From: Gordonia hongkongensis
GTDB taxonomy: Bacteria; Actinomycetota; Actinomycetes; Mycobacteriales; Mycobacteriaceae
Direction: 5' to 3'
Length of the DNA stretch: 64,000 bases
Assembly: GCF_023078355.1 (NCBI RefSeq)
Contig: NZ_CP095552.1
Coordinates: forward strand, 930,001-994,000
Under the pieces are notes generated by a model, which worked only from the letters and a program-made list of their open reading frames with translations, was not told the DNA's origin and did not search any database. Of the stretch, positions 45,182 through 54,929 are shown one piece after another (within the stretch, counting starts at the first letter, position 1; each line of letters opens with the position of its first letter). Both the position numbers and the translations under genes were made by a program.

Positions 45182-45958
45182 GTGGTCGTGATCGAACCCC
45201 AGGGCCCGCTGCCACCCGAGATCTACTGGCGACGCCGCGTCGTCGCCGCGGGTGGTGCGCTGGTCGTGGTCGGTCTGGTCGTAGCACTGATCGTGTGGAT
45301 GACGTCGGGAAGCGGGGATCCGCAGAACACCGCAGCCACCGCGAGCGTGTCGTCGAGCTCATCGGCGTCGTCGACGACATCCGCGCCGCCCGCGTCGGAA
45401 CCGCAGGCGGGTGGCGCCTCCGGTGAACCGGATGCGGGGGGCGGCGCCGGCGGCGGGGCGGGTGCTCCGGCGGGGCCGCCCGCGGGGTCCGCGACCCCGG
45501 TCGAATCGACAAGTCCAGCAGGCGTTCCCGGAGCGGCCGGCGGGCCGGCCCTGTGCCCGGATCAGGCGATCTCGGTGGTCCTCTACACCGACAAGCCCAC
45601 CTACACGATCGGACAGAACCCGGTGTTCACCATCGTGACCACCAACGCGGGACTGTCCGAGTGCACCCGCGACGTCGGCAAGGCCGTGCAGAACGTCATC
45701 GTCCGCACCCTGGACGGCACCCGGACGCTGTGGTCGGCGCGCGACTGCTCGCCGCTGAACACCGTCAACAACGTGGTGCTCAAGCCTGCGCAGCAGGTGA
45801 AGGACACGATCACCTGGTCGGGCACCACCAGCAGCCCCGGTTGCGAGCGCCCGCGGACCCAGGTGCCCGCCGGCTCCTACTCCGCCATCGGCAAGATCGG
45901 CGAACGCGAATCGTTCCCGATCACGTTCAACATGGTCGCCCCGGCCCAACAGCCCTGA
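45182..45958 (+). CDS. Membrane-anchored exported protein (Rv3587c-like)
   Basis: About 258 residues. PPEIYWRRRVVAAGGALVVV begins the single N-terminal membrane helix (residues about 20-42). A long Ser/Gly/Ala/Pro linker follows to about residue 120, then an extracytoplasmic domain of about 130 residues with three or four cysteines (GGPALCPDQ, GLSECTRDVG, ARDCSPLN, SPGCERPRT) and the conserved SVVLYTDKPTYTIGQNPVFT. GTG 45182 or GTG 45188 could start it; neither has a good ribosome site. It is probably on the outer face of the membrane. Function unknown. Confidence 0.75.
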   Translation: MVVIEPQGPLPPEIYWRRRVVAAGGALVVVGLVVALIVWMTSGSGDPQNTAATASVSSSSSASSTTSAPPASEPQAGGASGEPDAGGGAGGGAGAPAGPPAGSATPVESTSPAGVPGAAGGPALCPDQAISVVLYTDKPTYTIGQNPVFTIVTTNAGLSECTRDVGKAVQNVIVRTLDGTRTLWSARDCSPLNTVNNVVLKPAQQVKDTITWSGTTSSPGCERPRTQVPAGSYSAIGKIGERESFPITFNMVAPAQQP

Positions 45959-45989
45959 GCGACGGTCACGTTCGCCGGGCCAGGCGACT

Positions 45990-46025
45990 AGTCGTAGCGC
46001 TCGATGCTGGTCTCGGCCAGGCGGG
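45990..46025. repeat. 36-base direct repeat, distal copy of the disA 3' end
   Basis: These 36 bases are identical to 47281-47316, the last codons of disA, including the stop-complementary AGTCGTAGCGCTCG start. This copy is not part of any gene here. Together with the second copy it brackets 1,255 bases that contain the mycolyltransferase gene. Confidence 0.92.
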
Positions 46026-46145
46026 TACCGCGAACTATTCGTTCGCTAGGTAAAGTACCGACTCGTTGAGTATCAATGATGAGATCTCCTACCTCGGTCT
46101 CGTCTGGCGGGGAGGTCTCTCATCCGAGTCGGATTCAAGGCGTTC

Positions 46146-47225
46146 ATGCGTCGCTGTGTGGTTGCCGCGGGCGTTGCGGTGACGTGCGCATCATCAGCGC
46201 TGGTGTGGGGCAGCGGGCCCGCAGTGGCATCCGACCCGGAGATGCTCAGGGCTGACGCGGGTTGCGTCTGGAGAACGCCGGCCGAGCGCGCTCAGAACCT
46301 ACAGACTTGTACCTTCGACTCGACTGCGCTCGGGCGAGAGGCCACGGTCCAGATCCGAGCCGCAGACACACGAGAGCGCCAGGCAGGGCGCGGAATCTAC
46401 TTCCTGGACGGATTGGGGTCGAATCCGGAGTTCAGTACGTGGACAGCGGAGCCTGAAACCGTCGCTGCCTACGATTCCGTCAACACTCTCGTCTTTCCGG
46501 CCGGTGGTGCAGGTGAGTGGATGACAGACTGGGAGAAAGCGCCCACCGGTCAGTCGATTCCGCCGCAATGGAGCTCGTTCATCGGGGTCGAACTGCCGAA
46601 GTATCTGCAGCGGAACTTCGATGTGCCGAGATCGGGCAACGGCATCGTCGGGGTATCGATGTCCGCGGGTCCGGCGATCGTCCTTGCGCTGGACCATCCA
46701 ACGGTGTTCAAAGTGGCCCGTTCCTACTCCGGCTACTATCCGACTGACAACCCGCTCGGGTGGTTGGGAATACCTGCCATCCAGCGTGAGCGTGCCGACA
46801 TCGAGAACGGACGCACCGCGATGTGGGGAGACCCTGAGGCGCCGGGTAACCGCTGGGCACAGAACGACGTCCTGTCCCGTATCGGCGAAGTCGCGCGAAC
46901 TCGCCAGACCGTGATTGTTTCCTCCGGGAACGGAATTCCGACCAGCAATGAACTCCGCGAAGCCAACCAGGTCCTTCAGGAACGATTGGCTGCTGATCCC
47001 GGATCGGGTCCGAAGCTCGTGCAGCAGGCGGCAACCGCGCTAGCTCTGGGAGTTGCGCTGGAGTCTGGCGCTATGTTCTCGACGGTGGCCCTCCAGGCCG
47101 TATCGACACGTCTCGGACTGCCGATCTCGTTCAACTATCGGAACGGCGGACACAACTGGTATGCGTGGTCGGCGGACGCGAACGATGACGCGCAGATGAT
47201 CGAACGAGCACTGCTGTCCAACTAG
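46146..47225 (+). CDS. Antigen-85/mycolyltransferase-like exported esterase
   Basis: A 359-residue protein with a signal peptide of about 28 residues (MRRCVVAAGVAVTCASSALV, cleaved near VASDP). GIYFLDGLGSNPEFSTW is the oxyanion-loop region; VVGVSMSAG-type sequence GIVGVSMSAGPAIVL holds the nucleophile Ser, and NYRNGGHNWYAWSADAND the catalytic His, as in Ag85. Such enzymes move mycolic acids onto trehalose and arabinogalactan in the cell wall. The gene interrupts a block that is otherwise collinear with mycobacteria, lies between two copies of the disA end, and looks lower in GC than its neighbours, all signs of recent insertion. Confidence 0.85.
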   Translation: MRRCVVAAGVAVTCASSALVWGSGPAVASDPEMLRADAGCVWRTPAERAQNLQTCTFDSTALGREATVQIRAADTRERQAGRGIYFLDGLGSNPEFSTWTAEPETVAAYDSVNTLVFPAGGAGEWMTDWEKAPTGQSIPPQWSSFIGVELPKYLQRNFDVPRSGNGIVGVSMSAGPAIVLALDHPTVFKVARSYSGYYPTDNPLGWLGIPAIQRERADIENGRTAMWGDPEAPGNRWAQNDVLSRIGEVARTRQTVIVSSGNGIPTSNELREANQVLQERLAADPGSGPKLVQQAATALALGVALESGAMFSTVALQAVSTRLGLPISFNYRNGGHNWYAWSADANDDAQMIERALLSN

Positions 47226-47278
47226 CGGCCTCGCGGCCGTTGCCGTGATCGAGGTACCAGTCGCCCGAATACGCGCGA

Positions 47279-48364
47279 TCAGTCGTAGCGCTCGATGCTG
47301 GTCTCGGCCAGGCGGGACAGTCCCTCACGGATGTGGCGGGCCCAGATGCTGCCGATACCCTCGACCGCCTGCAGATCGGCCGACGAGCTCGCGAGCAGCG
47401 CCTGTAGGGTCCCGAAGCTGCGCACGAGCCGGTCCACGTGGGCGAACTGCAGCCGCGAGATCCGGGCGAGCAGACGGTAACCGCGGGGACTCATCGCCGT
47501 GTCCTGGGCCTCGATCGTCGTCGGGTACCCGAAGGCCCCGGCGAGCAGGGTGAGGTCGAGAAGGTCTGCGTCGCTGAGGTTCTCGACGACCTCGAGCGCC
47601 TGGCGGACATCCTCGGCGGTCGCCGGCTCGGGGCTGGCGTAGTAGTCGCGGACGAGCAGTTCGCGCATGGTGTCGTTGTCGCTGATCAGCTCCTCGAGCT
47701 GCAGGCTGACCTGCCGGCCGTTCACACCGAGTTCGAGGACGTACTCCTCGATCTCGGCCGACACACGACGGACCATCTCCATGCGCTGGGCGGTCGACAT
47801 CGCGTCGCGCAGCAGCACGTAGTCCTCGATCTCCGCGCGCGACAGCGCCGAGATCACCTCGTCGAGCCGGGCCTTGTACCGCTCGAGGGTGGCCAGCGCG
47901 ACGTTGGCGCGGGACAGGATCGGGTCCGGGCTCTCGACGACCCGGCGGGCGCCGTCGACGTAGACGCTCACGATCGACATCGACGCGCTCACCGAGATCA
48001 CCGGATGCCCGGTCTGGATGGCGGTCCGCTCCGCCGCGCGGTGACGGGTGCCCGACTCCTCGGTCGGGATGGAGGGATCGGGGACCAGCTGGACGTTGGC
48101 CCGCACGATGCGCTTGCCGTCGGTGGAGAGCACGACTGCGCCGTCCATCTTGGCGAGCTCGCGCAGTCGCGTCGGCGCGAACTCCACGTCGAGGTGGAAA
48201 CCGCCGTCGCAGATCTTCTCGACGTCGGAGTCGTGCCCCAGCACGATGAGGGCGCCGGTGCCGCCTCGCAGGATGCGTTCGAGGCCGTCACGAAGCGGCG
48301 TGCCGGGCGCGACGCGCGCCACCGTGTCGCGCGTCAGCTCGGATCTGACCACCTCGGCAACCAT
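47279..48364 (-). CDS. disA: DNA integrity scanning diadenylate cyclase
   Basis: A 361-residue c-di-AMP synthase. The N-terminal DAC domain has [20 protein letters not shown] (DGA motif) and [11 protein letters not shown] (RHR motif). A helical linker follows, and the C-terminal helix-hairpin-helix domain ends at [20 protein letters not shown] and SIERYD. The octameric protein scans DNA for branched structures. ATG 48364 has GGAGGGAA upstream. It is divergent from the thioesterase gene; in mycobacteria radA lies next to it, as here one gene away. Its last 12 codons are duplicated at 45990. Confidence 0.96.
   Translation of the reverse strand: MVAEVVRSELTRDTVARVAPGTPLRDGLERILRGGTGALIVLGHDSDVEKICDGGFHLDVEFAPTRLRELAKMDGAVVLSTDGKRIVRANVQLVPDPSIPTEESGTRHRAAERTAIQTGHPVISVSASMSIVSVYVDGARRVVESPDPILSRANVALATLERYKARLDEVISALSRAEIEDYVLLRDAMSTAQRMEMVRRVSAEIEEYVLELGVNGRQVSLQLEELISDNDTMRELLVRDYYASPEPATAEDVRQALEVVENLSDADLLDLTLLAGAFGYPTTIEAQDTAMSPRGYRLLARISRLQFAHVDRLVRSFGTLQALLASSSADLQAVEGIGSIWARHIREGLSRLAETSIERYD
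47281..47316. repeat. 36-base direct repeat, native copy within disA 3' end
   Basis: The copy that forms the end of the disA coding sequence, from the stop codon region through 11 codons ([11 protein letters not shown]). It is identical base for base to 45990-46025, in the same orientation, 1,291 bases away. Confidence 0.92.
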
Positions 48365-48385
48365 GACTTCCCTCCAGTGACCCGT

Positions 48386-48403
48386 CCGTCCCCGCGGGGA
48401 CGG
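48386..48403. promoter_or_regulatory. 18-base perfect palindrome in the disA leader
   Basis: CCGTCCCCGCGGGGACGG is a perfect palindrome 22 bases upstream of the disA ATG, in the 106-base divergent promoter region shared with the thioesterase gene. It could be an operator or a leader hairpin; nothing in the sequence decides. Confidence 0.35.
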
Positions 48404-48470
48404 CGCCCACCCGCGCCGGGCCGGATGCCAGCGACATCGGCCGTTCTGATGGTGACTAGGGTACCGGGGT

Positions 48471-49019
48471 GTGAAGAGCAGCAGTTTCGTGGTGCCCGAC
48501 GACCTGGACGAGGTGGAACGCCACCCGAAGGCGGCCAAGCCGGGCGAACCCGTCCGCATGCACAACCCGACCTGCTACGGCTGCGGACCGGACTCCCCGC
48601 AGGGCCTGCATCTGGTGGTGCATGCGGGTGAGGGGTTCACCGTCGACGCGTCGATGGAGGTCGAGACCCGGATGGAGGGCGGCCCCGGCGTCATCCACGG
48701 CGGCATCCTGAGCACCGCGTTCGACGAGGTGATGGGCACGATCCCGCTCCTGATCGGGCCCTCCGGGGTGACGGTGCATCTCGAGGTGGATTACATCCGG
48801 CCCATCCCGGTGGGCTCGACGCTGCAGTTCACCGGCACCTTGCTGGGCCGACAGCGCCGCAAAATCTTCACCGAGGCGGTCGCCCACATCGGTAATCCGG
48901 ACGAGCCGGTGGCCAGCGCACACGCGATCTTCGTGACGATCGATGTGCGGAAGCACTTCGCCGCCCATGTCGAGAAGAGCGCCCGGGCGGAGGAGTACAA
49001 ACGCCGGATGTACCCCTAG
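48471..49019 (+). CDS. PaaI-type hotdog-fold thioesterase
   Basis: A 182-residue acyl-CoA thioesterase-like protein. A short Cys pair ([18 protein letters not shown]) near residue 35 precedes the hotdog domain, which has [20 protein letters not shown], the catalytic HGG motif with the Asp/Glu on the central helix, and [17 protein letters not shown]. Substrate unknown. GTG at 48471. The gene sits between disA and radA, which are adjacent in M. tuberculosis, so it is an extra gene in this block. Confidence 0.85.
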   Translation: MKSSSFVVPDDLDEVERHPKAAKPGEPVRMHNPTCYGCGPDSPQGLHLVVHAGEGFTVDASMEVETRMEGGPGVIHGGILSTAFDEVMGTIPLLIGPSGVTVHLEVDYIRPIPVGSTLQFTGTLLGRQRRKIFTEAVAHIGNPDEPVASAHAIFVTIDVRKHFAAHVEKSARAEEYKRRMYP

Positions 49020-49041
49020 GCGTAGCGGCCAGGGGGACGGG

Positions 49042-50421
49042 TCAGAAGGGCGCGTCCACCGGATCGGCGTCGCGGAGACCGACGGCGTCGCCGAGGTTCG
49101 CCACACGCAGGATCCGGATGCCCGTCGGCAGTTCCTCGTCGGTGGCCGCGGGGATGATCGCCTCCCGGAAGCCGAGTCGCTTCGCCTCGGCGAGTCGGCG
49201 CGCGACGGCCGAGACACGACGGACCTCACCGCCGAGCCCGACCTCGCCGACGACCACCGTCGACTGCGGGATCGGCTGGTTCTTCACCGTGGAGTACACA
49301 GCGAGCGCGATCGCGAGATCGGCGGCCGGCTCGGTCACGCGCATGCCGCCCACCGTGGATAGATACACCTCGCTCTTCGCGATCTGTTTCAGACCCCCGC
49401 GTGCCTGCAGGACCGCGAGCACCATCGAGACGCGGTTCATGTCCAGGCCGGAGACCGCCCGGCGCGGAATGTTCATCTCGGTGCCGTTCGCCAGCGCCTG
49501 GACCTCGCCCACCAGTGCGCGTTTGCCGTCCATGGTCACCAGGGTCGCGCTGCCGCTCACATCCGAATCACGTTGATGCAGAAAGATTCCGGAGGGATCC
49601 GGGACCTGATGGATGCCGTCGTCGCGCTGTTCGAAACACCCCACCTCGTCGGCCGCCCCGAACCGGTTCTTGACACCGCGGACCATGCGTAGCGTCGAGT
49701 GCCGGTCACCCTCGAACGCGAGTACGACGTCGACGAGGTGCTCCAGCGACCGCGGCCCGGCGACCGCGCCCTCCTTGGTGACGTGGCCGACGAGGATGAC
49801 CGCGACCCCGCGGTTCTTGGCGAGCGAGACCAGTGCGGTCGTCACCGCCCGGATCTGGGTCACGCCCCCGGTGACGCCGTCGGCCCCGGAGGCGACGAGG
49901 GTCTGGACCGAGTCGACGATCATGAGTGACGGCGCGACGGAGTCGACGTGGCCGAGGATCGTCGCGAGGTCGGTCTCGGCGGCCAGGTAGACGTTCGGGT
50001 GCACCGCGCCGGTGCGCTCGGCCCGCATGCGGACCTGCCCGGCAGATTCCTCACCGGTGATGTAGAGCGCGGTGCGGTCCTGTGCCGCCCAGTGTTTGAC
50101 GGCTTCGAGCAGCAGCGTCGACTTGCCGACGCCGGGCTCACCGGCCAGCAGGATGACCGAGCCCGGGACGACGCCGCGGCCCAGCACCCGGTCGAGCTCG
50201 CCGATGCCCGTGGGGATCGCGGCGGACGATTCGGCGTCGACCTCGGTGATGCGCAGAGCGGGGCTCGACGGTGCGACCGCCGCGGTCGAGCGCGCCGACG
50301 GTGCCGGCCCGGCCACCTCGCCGATCGTGCCCCATTCGCCGCACTCGGGGCAGCGGCCCACCCACTTGGGCACCTGATGGCCACACGCGGTGCAGCGGAA
50401 GGACGTCTTGGTTCTGGCCAC
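49042..50421 (-). CDS. radA: DNA repair protein RadA
   Basis: A 459-residue RecA-like branch-migration helicase. The N-terminal C4 zinc finger is CTACGHQVPKWVGRCPECG; Walker A is LLAGEPGVGKSTLLLE; VKNRFGAADEVG contains the RadA-specific KNRFG motif; the C-terminal Lon-like domain follows from about residue 290 with GLGGEVRRVSAVARRLAEAK. It processes recombination intermediates and its partner DisA lies next to it. ATG 50421. Divided from the lpqE-like gene upstream by a terminator. Confidence 0.96.
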   Translation of the reverse strand: MARTKTSFRCTACGHQVPKWVGRCPECGEWGTIGEVAGPAPSARSTAAVAPSSPALRITEVDAESSAAIPTGIGELDRVLGRGVVPGSVILLAGEPGVGKSTLLLEAVKHWAAQDRTALYITGEESAGQVRMRAERTGAVHPNVYLAAETDLATILGHVDSVAPSLMIVDSVQTLVASGADGVTGGVTQIRAVTTALVSLAKNRGVAVILVGHVTKEGAVAGPRSLEHLVDVVLAFEGDRHSTLRMVRGVKNRFGAADEVGCFEQRDDGIHQVPDPSGIFLHQRDSDVSGSATLVTMDGKRALVGEVQALANGTEMNIPRRAVSGLDMNRVSMVLAVLQARGGLKQIAKSEVYLSTVGGMRVTEPAADLAIALAVYSTVKNQPIPQSTVVVGEVGLGGEVRRVSAVARRLAEAKRLGFREAIIPAATDEELPTGIRILRVANLGDAVGLRDADPVDAPF

Positions 50422-50451
50422 CCGGTCAGCCTAGGTGGCGGGGCCGACAGA

Positions 50452-50487
50452 ACGAGCGAGGCCCGGCGTGTGCCGGGCCTCGCTCGT
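50452..50487. terminator. Terminator downstream of the lpqE-like gene
   Basis: ACGAGCGAGGCCCGGC and GCCGGGCCTCGCTCGT are perfect 16-base arms around GTGT. The hairpin lies 21 bases past the second in-frame stop (50508) of the lpqE reading frame, so it ends a transcript that includes the His-rich tail. Confidence 0.85.
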
Positions 50488-50507
50488 GGAAGTGGTTCGA
50501 CCGGTGG

Positions 50508-50603
50508 TCAGTGGCCGCCTTCGCCGTGACCCTCGCCGTCGGCGCCGTGTTCGCCGGTGCCGGCCCCGGAGCCCTCTTCGCCGTGGCCCTCGTCGCCGTG
50601 ATG
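50508..50603 (-). other. In-frame His/Gly/Glu-rich extension after the lpqE stop
   Basis: Directly after the TAG stop of the lpqE-like gene the same frame continues for 31 codons before a TGA at 50508. The translation begins HHGDEGHGEEGSG and ends HGADGEGHGEGGH: seven His with Gly and acidic residues, the look of a metal-binding tail. The length, composition and in-frame position argue that it was once, or still is under readthrough, the C-terminus of the lipoprotein. Confidence 0.55.
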
Positions 50604-51242
50604 CTATTTGTAGAAGGTCGGCTCGGCGTTACGTGCCACGTCCTGGCGCTCGAGCTCGGCGCCGCCGTCGACCGGGGCGTCGACGGTGGTCTGGCCGGCA
50701 TCGACCCAGCGGCCGTCGGCCTCGCGCTTCTCGAACACGAACGTCAGCTCGGTCGTCAGACCCGCCGCGACCGTGTCACCGGTGTTGTCGAGCTCGACGC
50801 TGAGGCGCTTCTCGAACTCGGGGTTGGCGCCGACCGGGGTGCCGCCGCGCAGCGCCCCGTTGGGCGGGATGACGCGGTCATCGGCCTCAGCGCCCTCGAT
50901 GAAGGTGACCTGCCCCTCCTCGGGGTTGATCCCCTTGAGGCGGTAGTAGACCAGCGGATCGGAGTTGGCGATGACGAACGCCAGCTCGAACGGTCCGCCG
51001 TCGCCGAAGACCGTCGATGCGTCGTTCTCGGGGTAGAGGATCTGCACGTCGCGGAGCTCGAGTTCGTCGTAGTTGACGTTCGCGCCGTTGATCGCGGGCA
51101 GCTGATTGGCGGTCTGCGAGATCTGACCCGCACCGCAGCCGGTGGTGCCGAGGGCGACGGCGATGCCGATCGCGGCAACCGCGGTCACCATGCGAGATGG
51201 CCGAACCGCCGACCGCCGCGCGGAAAGTGATAGCACTGACAC
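50604..51242 (-). CDS. lpqE: LpqE-like lipoprotein
   Basis: A 212-residue lipoprotein in the position of M. tuberculosis lpqE, between radA and carD. The signal (AVAAIGIAVALGTTGCG) ends at a Cys at about residue 36, with Thr rather than Leu at -3. The mature part has INGANVNYDELELRDVQILY and FELAFVIANSDPLVYYRLKG, a beta-sandwich-like domain of unknown ligand. GTG 51242 is preceded by GGGAGG; a TTG at 51260 is less likely. The protein ends TFYK at an amber codon, followed by an in-frame His-rich tail, so the native protein may have been longer. Confidence 0.82.
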   Translation of the reverse strand: MSVLSLSARRSAVRPSRMVTAVAAIGIAVALGTTGCGAGQISQTANQLPAINGANVNYDELELRDVQILYPENDASTVFGDGGPFELAFVIANSDPLVYYRLKGINPEEGQVTFIEGAEADDRVIPPNGALRGGTPVGANPEFEKRLSVELDNTGDTVAAGLTTELTFVFEKREADGRWVDAGQTTVDAPVDGGAELERQDVARNAEPTFYK

Positions 51243-51291
51243 CCGATCCTCCCAGGTCAAACGAAGCCGACATGCAGCGCGCGAAACCCTG

Positions 51292-51308
51292 CACTACGCA
51301 GCGTAGTG
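51292..51308. promoter_or_regulatory. 17-base palindrome in the lpqE/carD divergent region
   Basis: CACTACGC and GCGTAGTG are perfect eight-base arms around one A, 50 bases upstream of the lpqE start. It is the only clear dyad in the 395-base gap between lpqE and carD. An operator is plausible; the regulator is unknown. Confidence 0.4.
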
Positions 51309-51601
51309 GGCGCGGTGCGGAAAAGTCCGGCCGGGTACCCGATTGGTCTGTCGCCGTCGCCGGCGCCACGGCCCCGCAGCGGTCGCCGGGTGGTCGAGCC
51401 CACGTCGTCCCAGGGGTCGGCGGGCGGTGCCGGGGAGCCCGGTCGACACCGTGGTGGGGCGTACCCCGCGCCAGGCCGACGGGGAGCTCCGGTGGGGTAG
51501 CCCACCCTCACCGGGCACCCCTCGCGACCTCGCAAGAGCCTGTCATGAAACCTGTTCACCGCGTTGACCTGCACCGTTGGGTGGGTGCCTCGGAACGCCC
51601 G

Positions 51602-51610
51602 TGCTAGACT
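51602..51610 (+). promoter_or_regulatory. Extended -10 promoter of carD
   Basis: TGCTAGACT is an extended -10 element (TGn followed by TAGACT), 27 bases upstream of the carD start. No good -35 hexamer is seen at 17-base spacing, as is common with extended -10 promoters and the main sigma factor. Confidence 0.5.
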
Positions 51611-51637
51611 GGCTTCACTCGAAAGGGGCAAGGAACA

Positions 51638-52126
51638 TTGAATTTCAAAGTTGGCGACACCGTCGTTTACCCCCATCACGGTGCTGCCCGGGTCGAAGAC
51701 ATCGTGACCCGGACCATCAAGGGTGAGCAGATCGAATACCTTGTTCTCAAGGTTGCCGACGGTGACATGACCGTTCAGATTCCCTCGACGAAGCTCGAGT
51801 ACGTGGGCGTTCGCGACGTCGTCGGGCAGGAAGGTCTCGATCAGGTCTTCCAGGTTCTGCGGGCCCCGCACACCGAGGAGCCGACCAACTGGGCGCGCCG
51901 GTTCAAGGCGAACCAGGAGAAGCTGATCTCGGGCGACATCATCAAGGTCGCCGAGATCGTCCGCGACCTCTGGCGTCGCGAACAGGATCGTGGGTTGTCG
52001 GCCGGTGAGAAGCGGATGCTGACCCGAGCCCGTCGCGTTCTGGTCGACGAGTTGTCACTCGCCCAGAACACCGACGACGAGAAGGCCACCAGCATGCTGG
52101 ACGAGGTCCTCGCCGCCGCTTCCTGA
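51638..52126 (+). CDS. carD: RNA polymerase-binding transcription factor CarD
   Basis: A 162-residue essential regulator, the same length as mycobacterial CarD and nearly identical over long stretches. The N-terminal RNA-polymerase interaction domain has [20 protein letters not shown]; the C-terminal DNA-binding part has [18 protein letters not shown] and includes the Trp that wedges the promoter open. It stabilises open complexes, notably at rRNA promoters. TTG at 51638 has AAGGGGCAAGGA upstream. IspD follows on the same strand after 30 bases. Confidence 0.97.
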   Translation: MNFKVGDTVVYPHHGAARVEDIVTRTIKGEQIEYLVLKVADGDMTVQIPSTKLEYVGVRDVVGQEGLDQVFQVLRAPHTEEPTNWARRFKANQEKLISGDIIKVAEIVRDLWRREQDRGLSAGEKRMLTRARRVLVDELSLAQNTDDEKATSMLDEVLAAAS

Positions 52127-52156
52127 CCGCCGGTCGCACCTGGTTCAGGACTCTTC

Positions 52157-52849
52157 GTGACACCTACGCCGGAGCTTTTCGGCGCAGAAGTCTGTGTCAT
52201 CATCCCGGCCGCCGGGTCGGGAACCCGACTCGGTGAGCCGGTGCCCAAGGCCTTCGTGGATGTGGGTGGACGGACGATCATCGAGCGATGCGTTGACAAC
52301 ATCCCCGCCTCGCTGGGGGCGACCGTGGTCGTCGTGGTGCCCGCCGACCTCGTCGAGCGGGCATCGGCGTTGCTGACCGGCGTGCGCGTCGTCGCCGGTG
52401 GCGCTCACCGGTCGGATTCGGTGCGCGCCGGCATCGCCGCCGCCGGTGGCGCCGGCATCCTGCTCGTGCACGACGCCGCGCGACCACTCACCCCCGCGCG
52501 GGTGTTCACCGACGTCGTCGCCGCGATCCGCGCCGGGCATCAGGCGGTCGTCCCCGCCGTTCCCGTCGTCGACACCCTCAAACAGGTCGAGCCCGGCCCG
52601 GCCGGTCTCGAGCGCGTGACGCGGACCGTCGACCGCGAGGAGTTGCGCGCCGTGCAGACCCCTCAGGGTTTCGCCCGTGACGCCCTCCTCCGTGCGCACG
52701 CCGATGACGCCGGTATCGCGACCGACGACGCCGGCCTCGTCGAGAGATGCGGAATCGATGTCCACCTCGTCCCCGGAGACCCGCTTGCCATGAAGATCAC
52801 CACGCCCTGGGACCTGCGTATCGTGCGCGACATGGTCGGTGGGCGATGA
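52157..52849 (+). CDS. ispD: 2-C-methyl-D-erythritol 4-phosphate cytidylyltransferase
   Basis: A 230-residue enzyme of the non-mevalonate isoprenoid pathway that joins MEP to [23 protein letters not shown] is the CTP-binding signature; [16 protein letters not shown] and [11 protein letters not shown] are conserved, and [14 protein letters not shown] is the substrate part. GTG at 52157. The stop overlaps the ispF start as ATGA, so the two are coupled, as in mycobacteria. Confidence 0.95.
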   Translation: MTPTPELFGAEVCVIIPAAGSGTRLGEPVPKAFVDVGGRTIIERCVDNIPASLGATVVVVVPADLVERASALLTGVRVVAGGAHRSDSVRAGIAAAGGAGILLVHDAARPLTPARVFTDVVAAIRAGHQAVVPAVPVVDTLKQVEPGPAGLERVTRTVDREELRAVQTPQGFARDALLRAHADDAGIATDDAGLVERCGIDVHLVPGDPLAMKITTPWDLRIVRDMVGGR

Positions 52850-53343
52850 GGGTCGGCATCGGTACCGACGCCCATCGCGTCGACGCGTCCGCCGAGTGCT
52901 GGATGGTCGGTCTGTATTTTCCCGACGAACCGGGGTGTGAAGGCCACTCCGACGGCGACGTCGGCGCCCACGCGCTGTGCGATGCGGTGCTGTCGGCGGC
53001 GGGTCTGGGTGACGTGGGTTCCGTGTTCGGCACCGGTCGCCCGGAGTGGGAGGGTGTCTCGGGAGTCCAGATGCTCTCGCACGTACGGACTCTCATCGAG
53101 GCCGACGGGCTCCGCGTGGTGAACGCGGCCGTACAGGTGGTGGGCAATCGGCCCAAGATCGGACCGCGCCGTGCGGAGGCGCAGCAGGTGCTGTCCGACG
53201 TGCTGGGCGGCCCGGTGTCGGTGTCGGCGACAACGACCGACGGCCTGGGCATGACCGGCCGCGGCGAGGGGATCGCCGCGATGGCCACCGCGCTGCTGGA
53301 CGCCGCGCTGTCGCAGGCCATGCCGCCGTACGATTCCGCTTAG
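52846..53343 (+). CDS. ispF: 2-C-methyl-D-erythritol 2,4-cyclodiphosphate synthase
   Basis: A 165-residue trimeric enzyme producing MEc[22 protein letters not shown] holds the Asp/His zinc ligands; [20 protein letters not shown] the third ligand and active-site residues; [20 protein letters not shown] the CDP-binding end. The initial DVH-type motif reads DAHR. ATG 52846 overlaps ispD. A 194-base gap to cysS follows with no clear gene on this strand. Confidence 0.95.
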   Translation: MRVGIGTDAHRVDASAECWMVGLYFPDEPGCEGHSDGDVGAHALCDAVLSAAGLGDVGSVFGTGRPEWEGVSGVQMLSHVRTLIEADGLRVVNAAVQVVGNRPKIGPRRAEAQQVLSDVLGGPVSVSATTTDGLGMTGRGEGIAAMATALLDAALSQAMPPYDSA

Positions 53344-53447
53344 TCCGCGACGTTCAGCACGAGCCCGTAGGGGCTGCGCTGCTCCAGGTGGCCCCGCCCG
53401 TGGGCCCTCGAGCACGCGCGGACGCACACCGTAGCGCCGAACGCCAT
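53340..53447 (-). CDS. Possible 35-residue Cys/His protein
   Basis: A short frame on the strand opposite ispF and cysS, in their 194-base gap, from ATG 53447 to TAA 53340. It reads [20 protein letters not shown] and then [16 protein letters not shown]-x3-C-x3-H-x3-H would put four metal-type ligands on one helix face. No family is recognised, no ribosome site is obvious, and the frame also stays open farther upstream, so it may be chance. Confidence 0.25.
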   Translation of the reverse strand: MAFGATVCVRACSRAHGRGHLEQRSPYGLVLNVAD

Positions 53448-53537
53448 GCGCCCGTGTCCGGTGGCCTTGCGTGAGGTGCGCGCACCTGCGGCTCGGGCCG
53501 TCGGTGGCCAGGTCAGGGTCCGGTAGGATTGCCGGTC

Positions 53538-54928
<1,391 letters not shown>

Positions 54929-54929
<1 letters not shown>

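Noticed and set aside
46026..47280. An integrase or recombinase gene within the segment between the two disA-end copies
   Set aside because: The only gene there has a signal peptide and the Ag85-type serine hydrolase motifs; no recombinase motif is present, so the mode of insertion remains open.
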